A stretch of DNA of 64,000 nucleotides from an uncultured Dermabacter sp. GTDB taxonomy: Bacteria; Actinomycetota; Actinomycetes; Actinomycetales; Dermabacteraceae. The stretch lies in assembly GCA_947252755.1 (NCBI GenBank), contig CAMXWV010000010.1:1-64000 (forward strand), written 5' to 3'. Below the pieces are notes generated by a model. The model was not told the origin of the DNA. It saw only the letters and a list, made by a program, of their open reading frames with translations, and searched no databases. Positions within the stretch are counted from its first letter, which is position 1; the number at the start of each line of letters is the position of its first letter. Below are positions 33,801-43,294 of the stretch, piece after piece. The position numbers and the translations under genes are program-made.

Positions 33801-34907
33801 TCAGACGCTACGGAGGAAATCGGCGAGCAGACGCTGCGCGGGTTCAAGGTCCGCCACCGGAATGTGCTCATCATCGGTGTGGCACAGGAGCGGATCACCC
33901 GGTGCGAAATTGACGGCCGGCATACCGAGGCTGGCGAAGCGGGCCACATCGGTCCAGCCCTGTTTCGCAGCGATCCGGTCTCGGCCGGCACGCTCCGCGA
34001 ACTGCTGCACGAGCGGGTGCTCCAGCTGCGGCAGCGCGCCGTCAGCAGCATCGACCACATCGATGGCGAGGTCCAGTCCGGCAAGCAGATCCCGCACATG
34101 CGCCTCTGCCTGGGCTGCTGACCGGTCTGGCGCAAACCGGTAGTTGATCAGCAACTGCGCCTCATCCGGGATCACGTTCGGCGCTATGCCGCCGTCAATG
34201 CTCACCACGTTGAGCGCTTCTCGGAACTCCAGGCCGTCAATCACGGAGCGGCGCGCGTCGTACTGAGCAACCCGGGCCAGCGCTGGGGCAAGCGCGTGGA
34301 TGGCATTGCTGCCCACCCAGTCACGCGCCGAATGCGCCGCCACCCCGCGTACGGTGACCCGCAGCTGCATTGTGCCCTTACAGCCGACCTCCAGCGCTCC
34401 CCCGGTCGGCTCCCCAAGGATCGCCAGATCGCCCTGCAGCCATTCCGGCCGGGTGCGGGCGATGCGGGTGAGGGAGTTGAGCTCACTGGCAACTTCTTCA
34501 TGGTCGTAGGCGATGACGGTGAGGTCGCACGACACGTCCTCCAGCAGCATGGTGAGCAGCACCGCGAGCCCAGCCTTCATGTCCACGGCCCCGCGACCCA
34601 CGATCTCTTCACGGCCATCGCGCACCCGCAGCCGGGACGGCACATTACTGGCGATCGGAACCGTGTCCAGGTGCCCCGCCAGCACCACTCGGCGGGTTCG
34701 GCCGTGGAAGGTGCGGGCACAGATCGTGTCCCCATCGCGCTCCACGCTCAGGTGCGGGAGGGGGCGCAGCGCGGCCTCCACGGCATCGGCGAGCTCGGCT
34801 TCACTGCCGGATACGGAGGGGATGTCGATGAGGGCGCGGGTGAGCTCAGCCAGCGGCGCGCGCAGATTCAGCGCGGCCGAGGGCTGCGCCGGCATAGACG
34901 CGGTCAC
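33801..34907 (-). CDS. dapE: Succinyl-diaminopimelate desuccinylase
   Basis: A 368-residue M20-family metallohydrolase that frees LL-diaminopimelate and succinate for lysine and peptidoglycan. The metal-binding residues lie in GHLDTVP, GRGAVDMKAG, DHEEVASE (catalytic Glu), LGEPTGGALEVGCKG and a C-terminal His in PLLCHTDDEHIP. The lid/dimer domain includes GVAAHSARDWVGSNAI. ATG 34907 overlaps the FAD-protein stop by four bases. dapD lies nearby on the other strand and dapC a few genes on. Confidence 0.94.
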   Translation of the reverse strand: MTASMPAQPSAALNLRAPLAELTRALIDIPSVSGSEAELADAVEAALRPLPHLSVERDGDTICARTFHGRTRRVVLAGHLDTVPIASNVPSRLRVRDGREEIVGRGAVDMKAGLAVLLTMLLEDVSCDLTVIAYDHEEVASELNSLTRIARTRPEWLQGDLAILGEPTGGALEVGCKGTMQLRVTVRGVAAHSARDWVGSNAIHALAPALARVAQYDARRSVIDGLEFREALNVVSIDGGIAPNVIPDEAQLLINYRFAPDRSAAQAEAHVRDLLAGLDLAIDVVDAADGALPQLEHPLVQQFAERAGRDRIAAKQGWTDVARFASLGMPAVNFAPGDPLLCHTDDEHIPVADLEPAQRLLADFLRSV

Positions 34908-36673
34908 AGGAGATTGCCTTCGGCGGTGAGAGCGAGGATCACGGCCGCTTCAGCGAAGCGCAGCAGCTGCGCACCGCTGCCGGGTGCGGCGGTGATGGAA
35001 CTGCCCGGCTGCGCAGTGGAGACAGGGACGCCGAGGAACAGGCGGTCATCATCGGCATGGCCGTGCACCGTCACGGGGTGAAAATCATCCGCCAGATCGA
35101 TCGATCCGGTGGGTGGTGCTTCATCCGGCTGCGGCAGGGGCAGCCGAGCGGGGGTGATCTCACCGCGCCGCTTGAGGCTGCGGATCAGCGGGGAGGTGAA
35201 CGCGTCCAGCTGGACCGGTGGCAGATGCGCGAGCAGCACACCATCGCACAGGGTCACCGGGCCATCGCCTGCTCGGACGGTGAATCGGCCCGCGGCGTGG
35301 TCAAGGCCGATGCTCATGCCCGGACCCGTGAACTCCACTAGTCCCGCATCGACGAGCGCAAGCAGCTGCTGGCCGCGCAGCACCGGCGGCCCGGATGTCC
35401 AGGAGGCGAGCGCGTTCCTGAGAAAGCCGTCCACGTCACGGAGGAAGGAGCCGGCGGTGAACGCCCCGCGGCGCGCCAGCTCATTGATCTGCCCCTTGAG
35501 CGCAACGAGCACTCGGAAAAGGAGCAGCCACCGTCCATCAGCCTCCGGCAGGGAGCGTTCGGTGGCGCGGCGCAGCTCAGCCACAGTCTGATCGTGTGCG
35601 TCATCCAGGGAGACTGAGCGGCGACCCAGGGGGAACAGCTCCCGTTCCATGTCCTCCACGCGCGGCGGCTCATACCCGCCGGCGGAGATGGCCTCCTGCA
35701 GCTCCTGCATCATCAGAGGCAGCACATCGGCTTCGTAATCCAGGCCCTGCAGGGTTGCGGACAGCTGCGCTACTCGCTCATCGGTCAGCACCCGCAGCTC
35801 GAACGGCTCGGGGATCTCCGGGCTGATGTCCGGCTTCGGGCGGTACACCATGCCGGTGCGGGAGCCCACCACCAGCACTGGCTCCCTGCCGCTAGGCTCA
35901 TAGCGCAGCCGGTGCGGCACGCTCTCATCGGGCACAAAGCGACCGCCAGCGGCCTCGGTGAGCATGCCGATCACGTCGTAGAAGTTCAAACCCATGCCCT
36001 GCACTGCGATCCGCTCGCGGTCCAGGAACTGCGCGTAGTCCACATCCAGCGGATTCTCCGGCGGTGCGAACGCGAGATCATTCTCCGCGGCGAAGTTCTG
36101 GAAGGAGCGGCCGCGCACGCTCACTTCAGTGCGCAGGTGGCCGAGCGCCAGGATCACCTGGTCCGCGCGGATGCTCGCATCCCCGCTCGGGGTGCGGATG
36201 CGGAGCGTCTGGCGGTCATCATCCTCGCGCTCCAGGTCCCGCACCTCCCCCTCATGCAGCTGGATCTCCACATGCTCGGGGGCGTCGGCAATCGCCTTGT
36301 GCAGAACATGTGCGATGTACCGTCCATGCTCAGCGCGCGGGGCGAACTCCCACCGCTCATAGTCGGTGAGGAACTGATCAAATGTGAGGGCGCCCTCCGG
36401 CGCCGGGAACCGCGGTGAGCAGGAGTCATCCGGGTACATCGTGGTCTGGCAGGTGAGGGTGTTCATCAACAGGGTGCGCGGCTGGTCGCTGCGCCATACG
36501 GACCCGCCGGTGTGGACGGATGGGTCGATCAGGTGAACCCGCAGGCGCCCGTGGAACTCGTGGCTGCGGGCTGCTGCCACCAGCCGCTCCACCACCACCA
36601 CCCCGCGTGGGCCCGCCCCGATCACGGCGATTTCGGTGAACGGTCCAGATGCTGAGCTGCTGCGGTTGTCCAT
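34904..36673 (-). CDS. FAD/NAD(P)-binding protein of unknown function
   Basis: A protein of 589 residues with an N-terminal dinucleotide-binding fold (VIGAGPRGVVVVERL) and the NAD_binding_9-type pattern (HTGGSVW..LLMNTLTCQTTMYPDD); VILALGHLRTEVSVRG marks the second Rossmann motif. Such proteins resemble flavin monooxygenases, but the reaction is not known. ATG 36673 lies six bases after a TATGAT -10, so it looks leaderless; a longer frame upstream is not supported. It is directly linked to dapE by a four-base overlap and is divergent from dapD by 37 bases, so it may belong to the DAP pathway or serve as its own unit. Confidence 0.75.
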   Translation of the reverse strand: MDNRSSSASGPFTEIAVIGAGPRGVVVVERLVAAARSHEFHGRLRVHLIDPSVHTGGSVWRSDQPRTLLMNTLTCQTTMYPDDSCSPRFPAPEGALTFDQFLTDYERWEFAPRAEHGRYIAHVLHKAIADAPEHVEIQLHEGEVRDLEREDDDRQTLRIRTPSGDASIRADQVILALGHLRTEVSVRGRSFQNFAAENDLAFAPPENPLDVDYAQFLDRERIAVQGMGLNFYDVIGMLTEAAGGRFVPDESVPHRLRYEPSGREPVLVVGSRTGMVYRPKPDISPEIPEPFELRVLTDERVAQLSATLQGLDYEADVLPLMMQELQEAISAGGYEPPRVEDMERELFPLGRRSVSLDDAHDQTVAELRRATERSLPEADGRWLLLFRVLVALKGQINELARRGAFTAGSFLRDVDGFLRNALASWTSGPPVLRGQQLLALVDAGLVEFTGPGMSIGLDHAAGRFTVRAGDGPVTLCDGVLLAHLPPVQLDAFTSPLIRSLKRRGEITPARLPLPQPDEAPPTGSIDLADDFHPVTVHGHADDDRLFLGVPVSTAQPGSSITAAPGSGAQLLRFAEAAVILALTAEGNLL

Positions 36674-36679
36674 CCGTTC

Positions 36680-36685
36680 ATCATA
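36680..36685 (-). promoter_or_regulatory. -10 element TATGAT, leaderless geometry
   Basis: TATGAT on the minus strand ends six bases before the ATG of the FAD/NAD(P)-binding protein. It is almost consensus and interleaved with the divergent dapD promoter. Confidence 0.6.
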
Positions 36686-36698
36686 GAAAAACGCTCGG

Positions 36699-36704
36699 TA
36701 GGGT
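36699..36704 (+). promoter_or_regulatory. -10 element TAGGGT of dapD, leaderless geometry
   Basis: TAGGGT is followed by six bases and the dapD ATG at 36711; no ribosome-binding site is present. The two divergent -10 elements are only 13 bases apart, so the promoters must compete. Confidence 0.55.
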
Positions 36705-36710
36705 GTTGTC

Positions 36711-37649
36711 ATGAACACCGCCTCCGGTCTTGGCCTGACCACGCTCATCAACGGCACCGCTCTGGACGCCTGGTTCCCGGCCCCGGCGCTCGGCCCGTTG
36801 CAGGAGGATCCGGTGCTGCGCGGTCAGCTGGCGGCTGCCGCCTGCTCTGATGACGCCCGCGGCACCGTGCAGGAGGTGGTGGCGTTGGAGATCGATCTGG
36901 ACGCCGCCCCGCAGTCCACGGCCGATGCGTACCTGCGCCTGCACCTGCTCTCACACCGGCTGAAGCAGCCGAACACGATCAACCTGGACGGCATCTTCAC
37001 TCACCTGCCGAACGTTGTGTGGACCACCGAGGGACCGTGCGGGATCGACGGTTTCGAGCTGGTTCGCGCCAAGCTGCGCGCGGCTGGGCGCACCCCCACG
37101 GTGCTCGGCATCGACAAGTTTCCCCGCATGACGGACTATGTGCTGCCCACCGGGGTGCGGATCGCCGACGCGGCCCGGGTGCGGCTTGGCGCTCACCTGG
37201 CCGAGGGCACCACTGTGATGCACGAGGGGTTCATCAACTTCAATGCGGGCACGCTTGGCACCTCGATGATTGAAGGCCGCATCTCCCAGGGCGTAGTGGT
37301 GGATGCGGACTCCGATCTGGGCGGCGGCTCCTCCACCATGGGCACCCTGTCCGGCGGCGGCAAGGAGCGGGTGCGGATCGGGCAGCGCTGTCTGATCGGT
37401 GCCGAGGCCGGCGTGGGCATCGCGCTCGGAGATGACTGCATCGTGGAAGCCGGCACCTACATCACCGCCGGCACGAAGGTGACCCTGATCAGCGGTGACG
37501 GCAGCACCGAGGAGCGCCTGGTGAAGGCGCGTGAACTCTCCGGAGTGAGCTCCCTGCTGTTCCGCCGGAACTCTGTGACCGGCCGAGTGGAAGCAGTGGC
37601 GAACCCGGGAACGCGAGTCACGCTGGACCAGCAGCTGCACGATAACTGA
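36711..37649 (+). CDS. dapD: 2,3,4,5-tetrahydropyridine-2,6-dicarboxylate N-succinyltransferase
   Basis: A 312-residue actinobacterial-type DapD that succinylates tetrahydrodipicolinate from succinyl-CoA. The left-handed beta-helix hexapeptide region (about 130-260) shows repeats such as [20 protein letters not shown], and the active-site region includes [14 protein letters not shown] and [18 protein letters not shown]. The N-terminal 100 residues form the family-specific domain. It is monocistronic on the plus strand, convergent with gltA. The start is the ATG placed six bases behind its -10. Confidence 0.95.
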   Translation: MNTASGLGLTTLINGTALDAWFPAPALGPLQEDPVLRGQLAAAACSDDARGTVQEVVALEIDLDAAPQSTADAYLRLHLLSHRLKQPNTINLDGIFTHLPNVVWTTEGPCGIDGFELVRAKLRAAGRTPTVLGIDKFPRMTDYVLPTGVRIADAARVRLGAHLAEGTTVMHEGFINFNAGTLGTSMIEGRISQGVVVDADSDLGGGSSTMGTLSGGGKERVRIGQRCLIGAEAGVGIALGDDCIVEAGTYITAGTKVTLISGDGSTEERLVKARELSGVSSLLFRRNSVTGRVEAVANPGTRVTLDQQLHDN

Positions 37650-37728
37650 CAGCCAGCGCGGTGCTCCGCAGCAGGACGCCCCGCCCGGCCCGTCCGAGGG
37701 GGCGCTCTTACAGCGATCGGTCAGCAGT

Positions 37729-39102
37729 TCACTCGGTGGGTGCGTGGTTGGCGGATTCTCGCTTCTCCAGTTCGGCCTGCAGTTCAGCGAGACGCAGTTC
37801 CGCGGTGCCGGTGCGGTCCGCCATCGACACGTAGTTCCGCTTGGCCTCACCGGTGTAGATCTGGCGGGGGCGGCCGATCTTCGTTTCAGGATCGGACACC
37901 ATCTCGCGCCACTGGGCGATCCAGCCGGGCAGTCGACCCAGCGCAAACAGCACGGTGAACATCTCCGTGGGGAACCCGATCGCGCGGTAGATGATGCCGG
38001 TGTAGAAGTCCACGTTCGGGTAGAGCTTACGCTGAACGAAGTAGTCATCCTTCAGCGCAATCTCCTCCAGCTTCATGGCGAGCTCAAGGTTTTCGTCATC
38101 AATGCCCAGGTGGTCGATGATGTCATCGGCGATCTGCTTCACGATGCGGGCGCGCGGATCATAGTTTTTGTACACGCGGTGGCCAAAGCCCATGAGGCGG
38201 ATGCCGTCCTCGCGGTTCTTCACCTTCTCCATGAAGGCCTGCGGGCTGATGTCATGCTTGCGCATGCCGTTGAGCATGGCCATCACAGCCGCGTTCGCAC
38301 CGCCGTGCGCGGGCCCGGACAGGGCGCCCACGCCCGCGGAGATTGACGTGAACAGGTTCGCCTGACTGGACCCCACGAGCCGCACAGCGGATGTGGAGCA
38401 GTTCTGCTCATGGTCCGCGTGCAGGATCAGCAGCTGCTCCATCGCCCGCTCCACCAGCGGATCCACGGCGTAGTCCTCCACCGGGAAGGCGAACATGAGG
38501 CGCAGGAAGTTCTGGATGAGGCTACGGGAATTGTCCGGGTACATCAGCGGCTGGCCGTGCGCCACCCGGTGCGCGTAGGCGGCCATAGTGGGCATCTTCG
38601 CGATCAGCCGTGCCGTGGAGAGGTTCACCTGCCCCTGGTCCAGCGGGTCCAGCGAGTCCTGGTAGAAGGTGGACAGGGCGCTCACCCCGGCCTGCAGCAC
38701 CGCCATCGGATGCGCGTCCCGCGGGAAGCTGTCGAACAGCCGCTTGAAGCCCTCATCAAGAAGGGTGCGGCCGTTGATGGACGCTTCGAAGTTCTCCAAC
38801 TGGGTTTTTGTGGGCAGCTGGCCGTTGATCAGCAGGTAGGCGGTCTCCAGGTAGGTGGAGTGCTCGGCCAGCTGTTCGATCGGGATGCCGCGGTAGCGGA
38901 GGATGCCCTCGTCCCCGTCGATATAGGTGATCTCAGACTTCGTATTCGCGGTGTTCATGAAGCCCGGGTCATAGGCCACGGCCCCGGTGGTGCTGCGCAG
39001 CGGTGCGATGCTGATCCCCGGATTGCCCTCAACCGCCGGCACAACGGGCAGATCGAGTGCGTGCTCGTCAACCGTGAGGCGAGCCGTAGTCTCCGTTGAC
39101 AT
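37729..39102 (-). CDS. gltA: Citrate synthase
   Basis: A 457-residue type II (hexameric) citrate synthase that condenses oxaloacetate with acetyl-CoA. The catalytic His lies in SGPAHGGANAAVMAML, and the second His and Arg in GFGHRVYKNYDPRA. The N-terminal beta-rich extension (DGDEGILRYRGIPIEQLAEHSTY) is typical of this class. GGGAGG lies seven bases before ATG 39102. It is on the same strand as dapC, 45 bases downstream of it, so possibly co-transcribed. Confidence 0.96.
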   Translation of the reverse strand: MSTETTARLTVDEHALDLPVVPAVEGNPGISIAPLRSTTGAVAYDPGFMNTANTKSEITYIDGDEGILRYRGIPIEQLAEHSTYLETAYLLINGQLPTKTQLENFEASINGRTLLDEGFKRLFDSFPRDAHPMAVLQAGVSALSTFYQDSLDPLDQGQVNLSTARLIAKMPTMAAYAHRVAHGQPLMYPDNSRSLIQNFLRLMFAFPVEDYAVDPLVERAMEQLLILHADHEQNCSTSAVRLVGSSQANLFTSISAGVGALSGPAHGGANAAVMAMLNGMRKHDISPQAFMEKVKNREDGIRLMGFGHRVYKNYDPRARIVKQIADDIIDHLGIDDENLELAMKLEEIALKDDYFVQRKLYPNVDFYTGIIYRAIGFPTEMFTVLFALGRLPGWIAQWREMVSDPETKIGRPRQIYTGEAKRNYVSMADRTGTAELRLAELQAELEKRESANHAPTE

Positions 39103-39147
39103 TTCTGTCCTCCCAGCTGGAATCGGCGCGTGCAGGGCACGCCGGCG

Positions 39148-40323
39148 TCAGTGCTCAGCGGCGGCGTGCAGCCTGTCGGCAGCGGCGCGGATCCGCTCAT
39201 CAGTCTCGGTGAGCGCGACACGGACGAAGCGTTCACCGGCGCTTCCGTAAAAGCGCCCCGGTGCACACAGGATACCCAGTTCGGCCAGGCGAGTCACAGA
39301 CTCATCCCCGCTCTCGGCGAACGTGGTCCACAGATACAGGCCCGCGTCGGAGCCGTGCACCTGCCCGCCGAAGGCTTCCAGTGCCGGCTTCAGCAGCTCA
39401 CGCCGAGCGCGGTACACCTCATGCTGGGCGCGCACCGCGGCCAGGTCCGCCAGGGCCACGGTCATCGCATGCTGGATCGGACCGGGCATCATCATGCCCG
39501 CCTGTTTGCGCACCTCCACCAGTTCCCGGATCAGCGCGGGATCACCCGCCACGAACGCAGCGCGATAGCCGGCAAGGTTTGACTGCTTTGACAGCGAATA
39601 CGTGCACAACAGGTTCGTCAGGTCCCCGCCGTTCACGCGAACATCGAGGATCGAGGGAACATCCTGCACGGTCCACGGCAGCAGCGCATAGCATTCATCG
39701 CTGGCCACGATCACATCATGCTCCCGCGCCCAGTCCACAATGGCCCGCAGCTGCTCAACGCTCATCACCTCACCCGTGGGGTTGGAGGGAGAGTTCAGCC
39801 AGAGCAGCGATACCCGGTCCGCGTCGGCCGACCCACCGGCACCGCCCGGCTCAGCAGCCTGGGTCAGCGAGCCGGTGTCCGCAAGCCGGGCGATGTTCAC
39901 CGGCAGCGGCTCGGCGCCCACAAACCGGGCGCCCATGTCATACGTGGGGTAGGCGATATGCGGGTGCGCCACGATCTCCCCCGCGTCGATGCCCAGCTGA
40001 AACGGCAGATGCCCCACCAGCTCCTTCGAGCCGATCGTGCCGAGCACATGCTCCACACCCAGCTGTTCCGGCGCCCCGCGATGCTCACGCACAAACCGCA
40101 CCAGCGCCTCTCGCAGCTCCTGCGTGCCGAGCACAGTCGGGTAGCCGTGAGAGTCCGACGCGTCCGCGAGCGCAGCCTGAACCGACCCCGGTGTGGAATC
40201 CATCGGCGTGCCCACCGACAGGTTCACGATCCCGCCTGGATGCTTCGCGGCGCGCTGCTGCGCCGCAGCCAGGGAATCCCAGGGAAACGCGGGCAGGCGT
40301 GAGGCGAGGGGCCGGCGAGCCAT
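39148..40323 (-). CDS. dapC: Succinyldiaminopimelate aminotransferase DapC
   Basis: A 391-residue fold-type I PLP aminotransferase matching the DapC family of actinobacteria. The PLP-Lys is in TYSLSKQSNLAGYR, the substrate loop is LNSPSNPTGEVM, and the PLP-Asp region is VIVASDECYALLPW. It converts N-succinyl-2-amino-6-ketopimelate to succinyl-DAP with glutamate. ATG 40323 lies four bases after the ferredoxin stop, the fdxA-dapC pair that is widespread in actinobacteria. Confidence 0.94.
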   Translation of the reverse strand: MARRPLASRLPAFPWDSLAAAQQRAAKHPGGIVNLSVGTPMDSTPGSVQAALADASDSHGYPTVLGTQELREALVRFVREHRGAPEQLGVEHVLGTIGSKELVGHLPFQLGIDAGEIVAHPHIAYPTYDMGARFVGAEPLPVNIARLADTGSLTQAAEPGGAGGSADADRVSLLWLNSPSNPTGEVMSVEQLRAIVDWAREHDVIVASDECYALLPWTVQDVPSILDVRVNGGDLTNLLCTYSLSKQSNLAGYRAAFVAGDPALIRELVEVRKQAGMMMPGPIQHAMTVALADLAAVRAQHEVYRARRELLKPALEAFGGQVHGSDAGLYLWTTFAESGDESVTRLAELGILCAPGRFYGSAGERFVRVALTETDERIRAAADRLHAAAEH

Positions 40324-40327
40324 CGGA

Positions 40328-40654
40328 TCAGCCGTCCTGCTGCTGCGGGGGAAGCGCCTCGATCAGCGGATGGTCCGCGTCGATCACGCCGAGCTTCGCT
40401 GCGCCACCGGGCGCGCCGAGCTCATCGAAGAACTCCACGTTGGCGTTGTAGTAGTCCGCCCATTCATCGGGCACATCGTCTTCGTAGAAGATCGCTTCCA
40501 CGGGGCACACGGGCTCGCAGGCTCCGCAGTCCACGCACTCGTCGGGCTGGATGTACAGCATCCGGTTGCCCTCGTAGATGCAGTCCACCGGGCATTCGTC
40601 CACACAGGCCCGGTCCTTCAGGTCAACACATGGCAGTGCGATCACATAGGTCAC
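40328..40654 (-). CDS. fdxA: 7Fe (3Fe-4S/4Fe-4S) ferredoxin FdxA
   Basis: A 108-residue ferredoxin. The first cluster motif is [17 protein letters not shown] and the second [12 protein letters not shown], giving the 3Fe-4S plus 4Fe-4S pattern of FdxA, with the usual C-terminal extension. It carries electrons in the cytoplasm to unknown partners. GTG 40654 with AAGGGA upstream. dapC follows four bases later. Confidence 0.95.
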   Translation of the reverse strand: MTYVIALPCVDLKDRACVDECPVDCIYEGNRMLYIQPDECVDCGACEPVCPVEAIFYEDDVPDEWADYYNANVEFFDELGAPGGAAKLGVIDADHPLIEALPPQQQDG

Positions 40655-40729
40655 GTCTGGTTCCCTTCAGCAGTCAGCCTGTTCATTGTTGCACTCCCCG
40701 GTCCTCCCGGGACGATTCGCGGCCGCGAT

Positions 40730-41236
40730 TCACTGTGATGTGGTGCGCGGTGATGTGGTGCGCTGTGATGCGGTGCGCTGTGATGCGGTGCGCGGCGCCG
40801 GCCCCTGATCATCGGGGTCATTCAGGCGCTCATGATGACCGCTGTCGCGGTGCAGCGCCCTGATCTGACGCATCCATACCAGGCCTGCAGCTGCCAGCGG
40901 GATCAGCACGCCGATCAGCTGCACCGCCCAGCCGGTCCACTGCACCTGTCCCGCCACCTGCGCGGGCATCAGCACCCCGCCACCGGGCGATTGGCCGGCG
41001 AACATCAGCGCGAGCATCGCAAAGACGAGCGCGAGGATCCCCAGCGGCAGCTTCGCTTCGAACCAGGCGGTGAGCAGAATGCTCGCCACCGCCATGAACA
41101 CCGCCCCGAACAGCAGCCCCCAGGGAATGCTGACGCCGCCGATGTCCGCGCTGACGCGGTGCATGCCCACCAGCACGAACGCTGTGAGCGCGCCGAGCAC
41201 CGCACCGGCAAGCAGCTGGATCAGGCGCGAGCTCAT
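40730..41236 (-). CDS. Small four-helix membrane protein (DUF6113-like)
   Basis: A 168-residue protein with four predicted membrane segments (about 5-25, 35-58, 62-85, 103-128) and a hydrophilic tail. The tail ends in a pentapeptide repeat, RTASQ RTASQ RTTSP RTTSQ, encoded by four direct repeats of 15 bases. ATG 41236 overlaps the typA stop by one base (TGATG), so it is expressed with typA. The family assignment is tentative; no function is known. The repeat length may vary between strains. Confidence 0.72.
   Translation of the reverse strand: MSSRLIQLLAGAVLGALTAFVLVGMHRVSADIGGVSIPWGLLFGAVFMAVASILLTAWFEAKLPLGILALVFAMLALMFAGQSPGGGVLMPAQVAGQVQWTGWAVQLIGVLIPLAAAGLVWMRQIRALHRDSGHHERLNDPDDQGPAPRTASQRTASQRTTSPRTTSQ
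40736..40795. repeat. Four direct repeats of 15 bp inside a coding region
   Basis: Units at 40736, 40751, 40766 and 40781 (TGATGYGGTGCGCKG) differ at only two positions. They encode the Thr/Ser/Arg-rich end of the membrane protein and keep the frame. Confidence 0.9.
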
Positions 41237-43155
41237 CACTTCTGCTTTGCGCGTGAGCGGGCCCGGGCCCGCTCGGTGGGATCCAGGATCACTTTGCGGA
41301 TCCGCACCGTCTGCGGGGTCACCTCCACGCATTCGTCCTCAGCGGCGAACTCGAGGGACTCTTCCAGGGTGAGCCGGCGCGGCGGCACCAGGTTCTCGAA
41401 GCTGTCCGCGGAGGCAGCGCGCATGTTCGTCAGCTTCTTCTCCTTGGTGATGTTGACGTCCATCTCCTCATTGCGGGAGTTCTCGCCCACCACCTGGCCC
41501 ATGTACACCTCGGATGTGGGCTCCACGAAGAAGGAGCCGCGCTCCTGCAGGTTGATCATCGCGTACGGGGTCACCGCTCCCGCACGATCCGCCACCAGGG
41601 AGCCCGTGCTGCGGAATTCGATCGGCCCCATCCACGGCTCGTACCCGTCGGCGATGGAGGCAGCGATGCCGGTGCCGCGGGTTTCGGTGAGGAACCGGGT
41701 GCGGAAGCCGATCAGGCCGCGTGCCGGCACGCGGAACTCCATGCGGACCCATCCAGAGCCGTGGTTGTTCATGGTCACCATGCGGCCTTTGCGGGAGGCC
41801 ATCAGCTGCGTGATCGTGCCCATGTACTCCTCGGGTACGTCAATGGTCATGAGCTCCACCGGTTCGCAGAGGGTGCCGTCGATCTCGCGGGTCAGCACCT
41901 GCGGTTTGCCCACGGTCAGCTCGAAGCCTTCACGGCGCATCTGCTCCACCAGGATCGCCAGCGCCAGCTCACCGCGGCCCTGCACCTCCCAGGCGTCCGG
42001 CCGCTCCGTGGGCAGCACGCGCAGGGACACATTGCCCACCAGCTCCTGGTCCAGGCGGTCCTTCACCTGCCGCGCGGTGAGCTTATGCCCCTTGCCGTTC
42101 TTGCCGGCGATCGGAGAGGTGTTGATGCCGATGGTCATGGAGATGGACGGCTCGTCGATCTCGATCTTCGGCAGCGGGCGCGGATCGTTCAGATCGGTGA
42201 GGGTCTCGCCGATCATGATGTCCGGGATGCCCGCCACGGCCACGATGTCACCCGGGCGTGCGGGGCGGGTCATCGGCTCCCGAGCAAGCCCCTTGGTCTC
42301 CAGCAGCTCGGTGATCTTCACGCTCTTGATGTCACCATGTTGGGTGGCCCAGGCTACCTGCTGTCCCTTAGTCAGTTCTCCGTTGACGATGCGCAGCAGC
42401 GCCAGTCGGCCCAGGAACGGGGAGGCGTCCAGGTTGGTGACATGCGCCTGCAGCGGCATCTGCGGGTCATAGGACGGCGCCGGGATGGTCTCGATGATGG
42501 TGGCGAACAGCGGCTCCACGGTGTCGTTGTGCGGCAGGCACCCGTCGGCGGGCTTCTCCAGGGAGGCTCGGCCGGCCTTGCCCGACGCATACACCACCGA
42601 CACCTCGAGGATTGCGTCCAGGTCCAGGTCCGGGATCTCTTCTGCAAGGTCGGAGGCAAGGCCCAGCAGCAGGTCGGTGGCTTCGGATTCGACCTCGTCA
42701 ATGCGCGCATCGGACCGGTCCACCTTGTTGATCAGCAGGATCACCGGCAGGCGGGCGGCCAGCGCTTTGCGCAGCACAAAACGGGTCTGCGGCAGCGGGC
42801 CCTCGGCTGCGTCCACCAGCAGCACCACACCGTCCACCATGGACAGGGCGCGCTCCACCTCGCCGCCGAAGTCCGCGTGGCCGGGGGTGTCCACCACGTT
42901 GATGGTGATGCCGTCCGGTTCGCCCACGGCAGCGGCGGTGGGGCCGGTGTAGCGGATCGCGGTGTTCTTCGCGAGGATCGTGATGCCCTTTTCGCGTTCC
43001 AGGTCACCGGAGTCCATCACGCGGTCGTCGTGCTTCTCCCGCTCTCCGAAGGCGCCGCCCTGAGTCAGCAGGGCATCAACCATGGTGGTTTTGCCGTGGT
43101 CCACGTGCGCCACGATGGCGACGTTGCGGAGGTCATTGCGAAGAGAGCGCGTCAT
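41236..43155 (-). CDS. typA: Translational GTPase TypA/BipA
   Basis: A 639-residue ribosome-associated GTPase. G1 is AHVDHGKTT, the switch region is EREKGITI, G3 [13 protein letters not shown] and G4 NKVDR; the EF-G-like domains and the TypA-specific C-terminal domain follow ([29 protein letters not shown]). It is needed for ribosome assembly and stress or cold growth in other bacteria. No strong ribosome-binding site is seen before ATG 43155. The downstream membrane protein overlaps by one base. Confidence 0.95.
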   Translation of the reverse strand: MTRSLRNDLRNVAIVAHVDHGKTTMVDALLTQGGAFGEREKHDDRVMDSGDLEREKGITILAKNTAIRYTGPTAAAVGEPDGITINVVDTPGHADFGGEVERALSMVDGVVLLVDAAEGPLPQTRFVLRKALAARLPVILLINKVDRSDARIDEVESEATDLLLGLASDLAEEIPDLDLDAILEVSVVYASGKAGRASLEKPADGCLPHNDTVEPLFATIIETIPAPSYDPQMPLQAHVTNLDASPFLGRLALLRIVNGELTKGQQVAWATQHGDIKSVKITELLETKGLAREPMTRPARPGDIVAVAGIPDIMIGETLTDLNDPRPLPKIEIDEPSISMTIGINTSPIAGKNGKGHKLTARQVKDRLDQELVGNVSLRVLPTERPDAWEVQGRGELALAILVEQMRREGFELTVGKPQVLTREIDGTLCEPVELMTIDVPEEYMGTITQLMASRKGRMVTMNNHGSGWVRMEFRVPARGLIGFRTRFLTETRGTGIAASIADGYEPWMGPIEFRSTGSLVADRAGAVTPYAMINLQERGSFFVEPTSEVYMGQVVGENSRNEEMDVNITKEKKLTNMRAASADSFENLVPPRRLTLEESLEFAAEDECVEVTPQTVRIRKVILDPTERARARSRAKQK

Positions 43156-43294
43156 GAAGAATGAGCTTTCGTGTCAGGGATGCTGCGGCGTTGGCCGCGG
43201 TGCCATGATAGGGGACGCGCTCCCCCGCTTCGCCGCCAGTGTGATGCAGTGATCGCACCGGGTGAAGCCGGAGAGCGCGTCGGCAGCGGAAACG

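Noticed and set aside
37676..37708. Terminator between dapD and gltA
   Set aside because: Only a 6-base GC stem with a long loop and no T run.
40736..40795. CRISPR or intergenic VNTR
   Set aside because: The 15-bp units are contiguous and in frame within a coding region.
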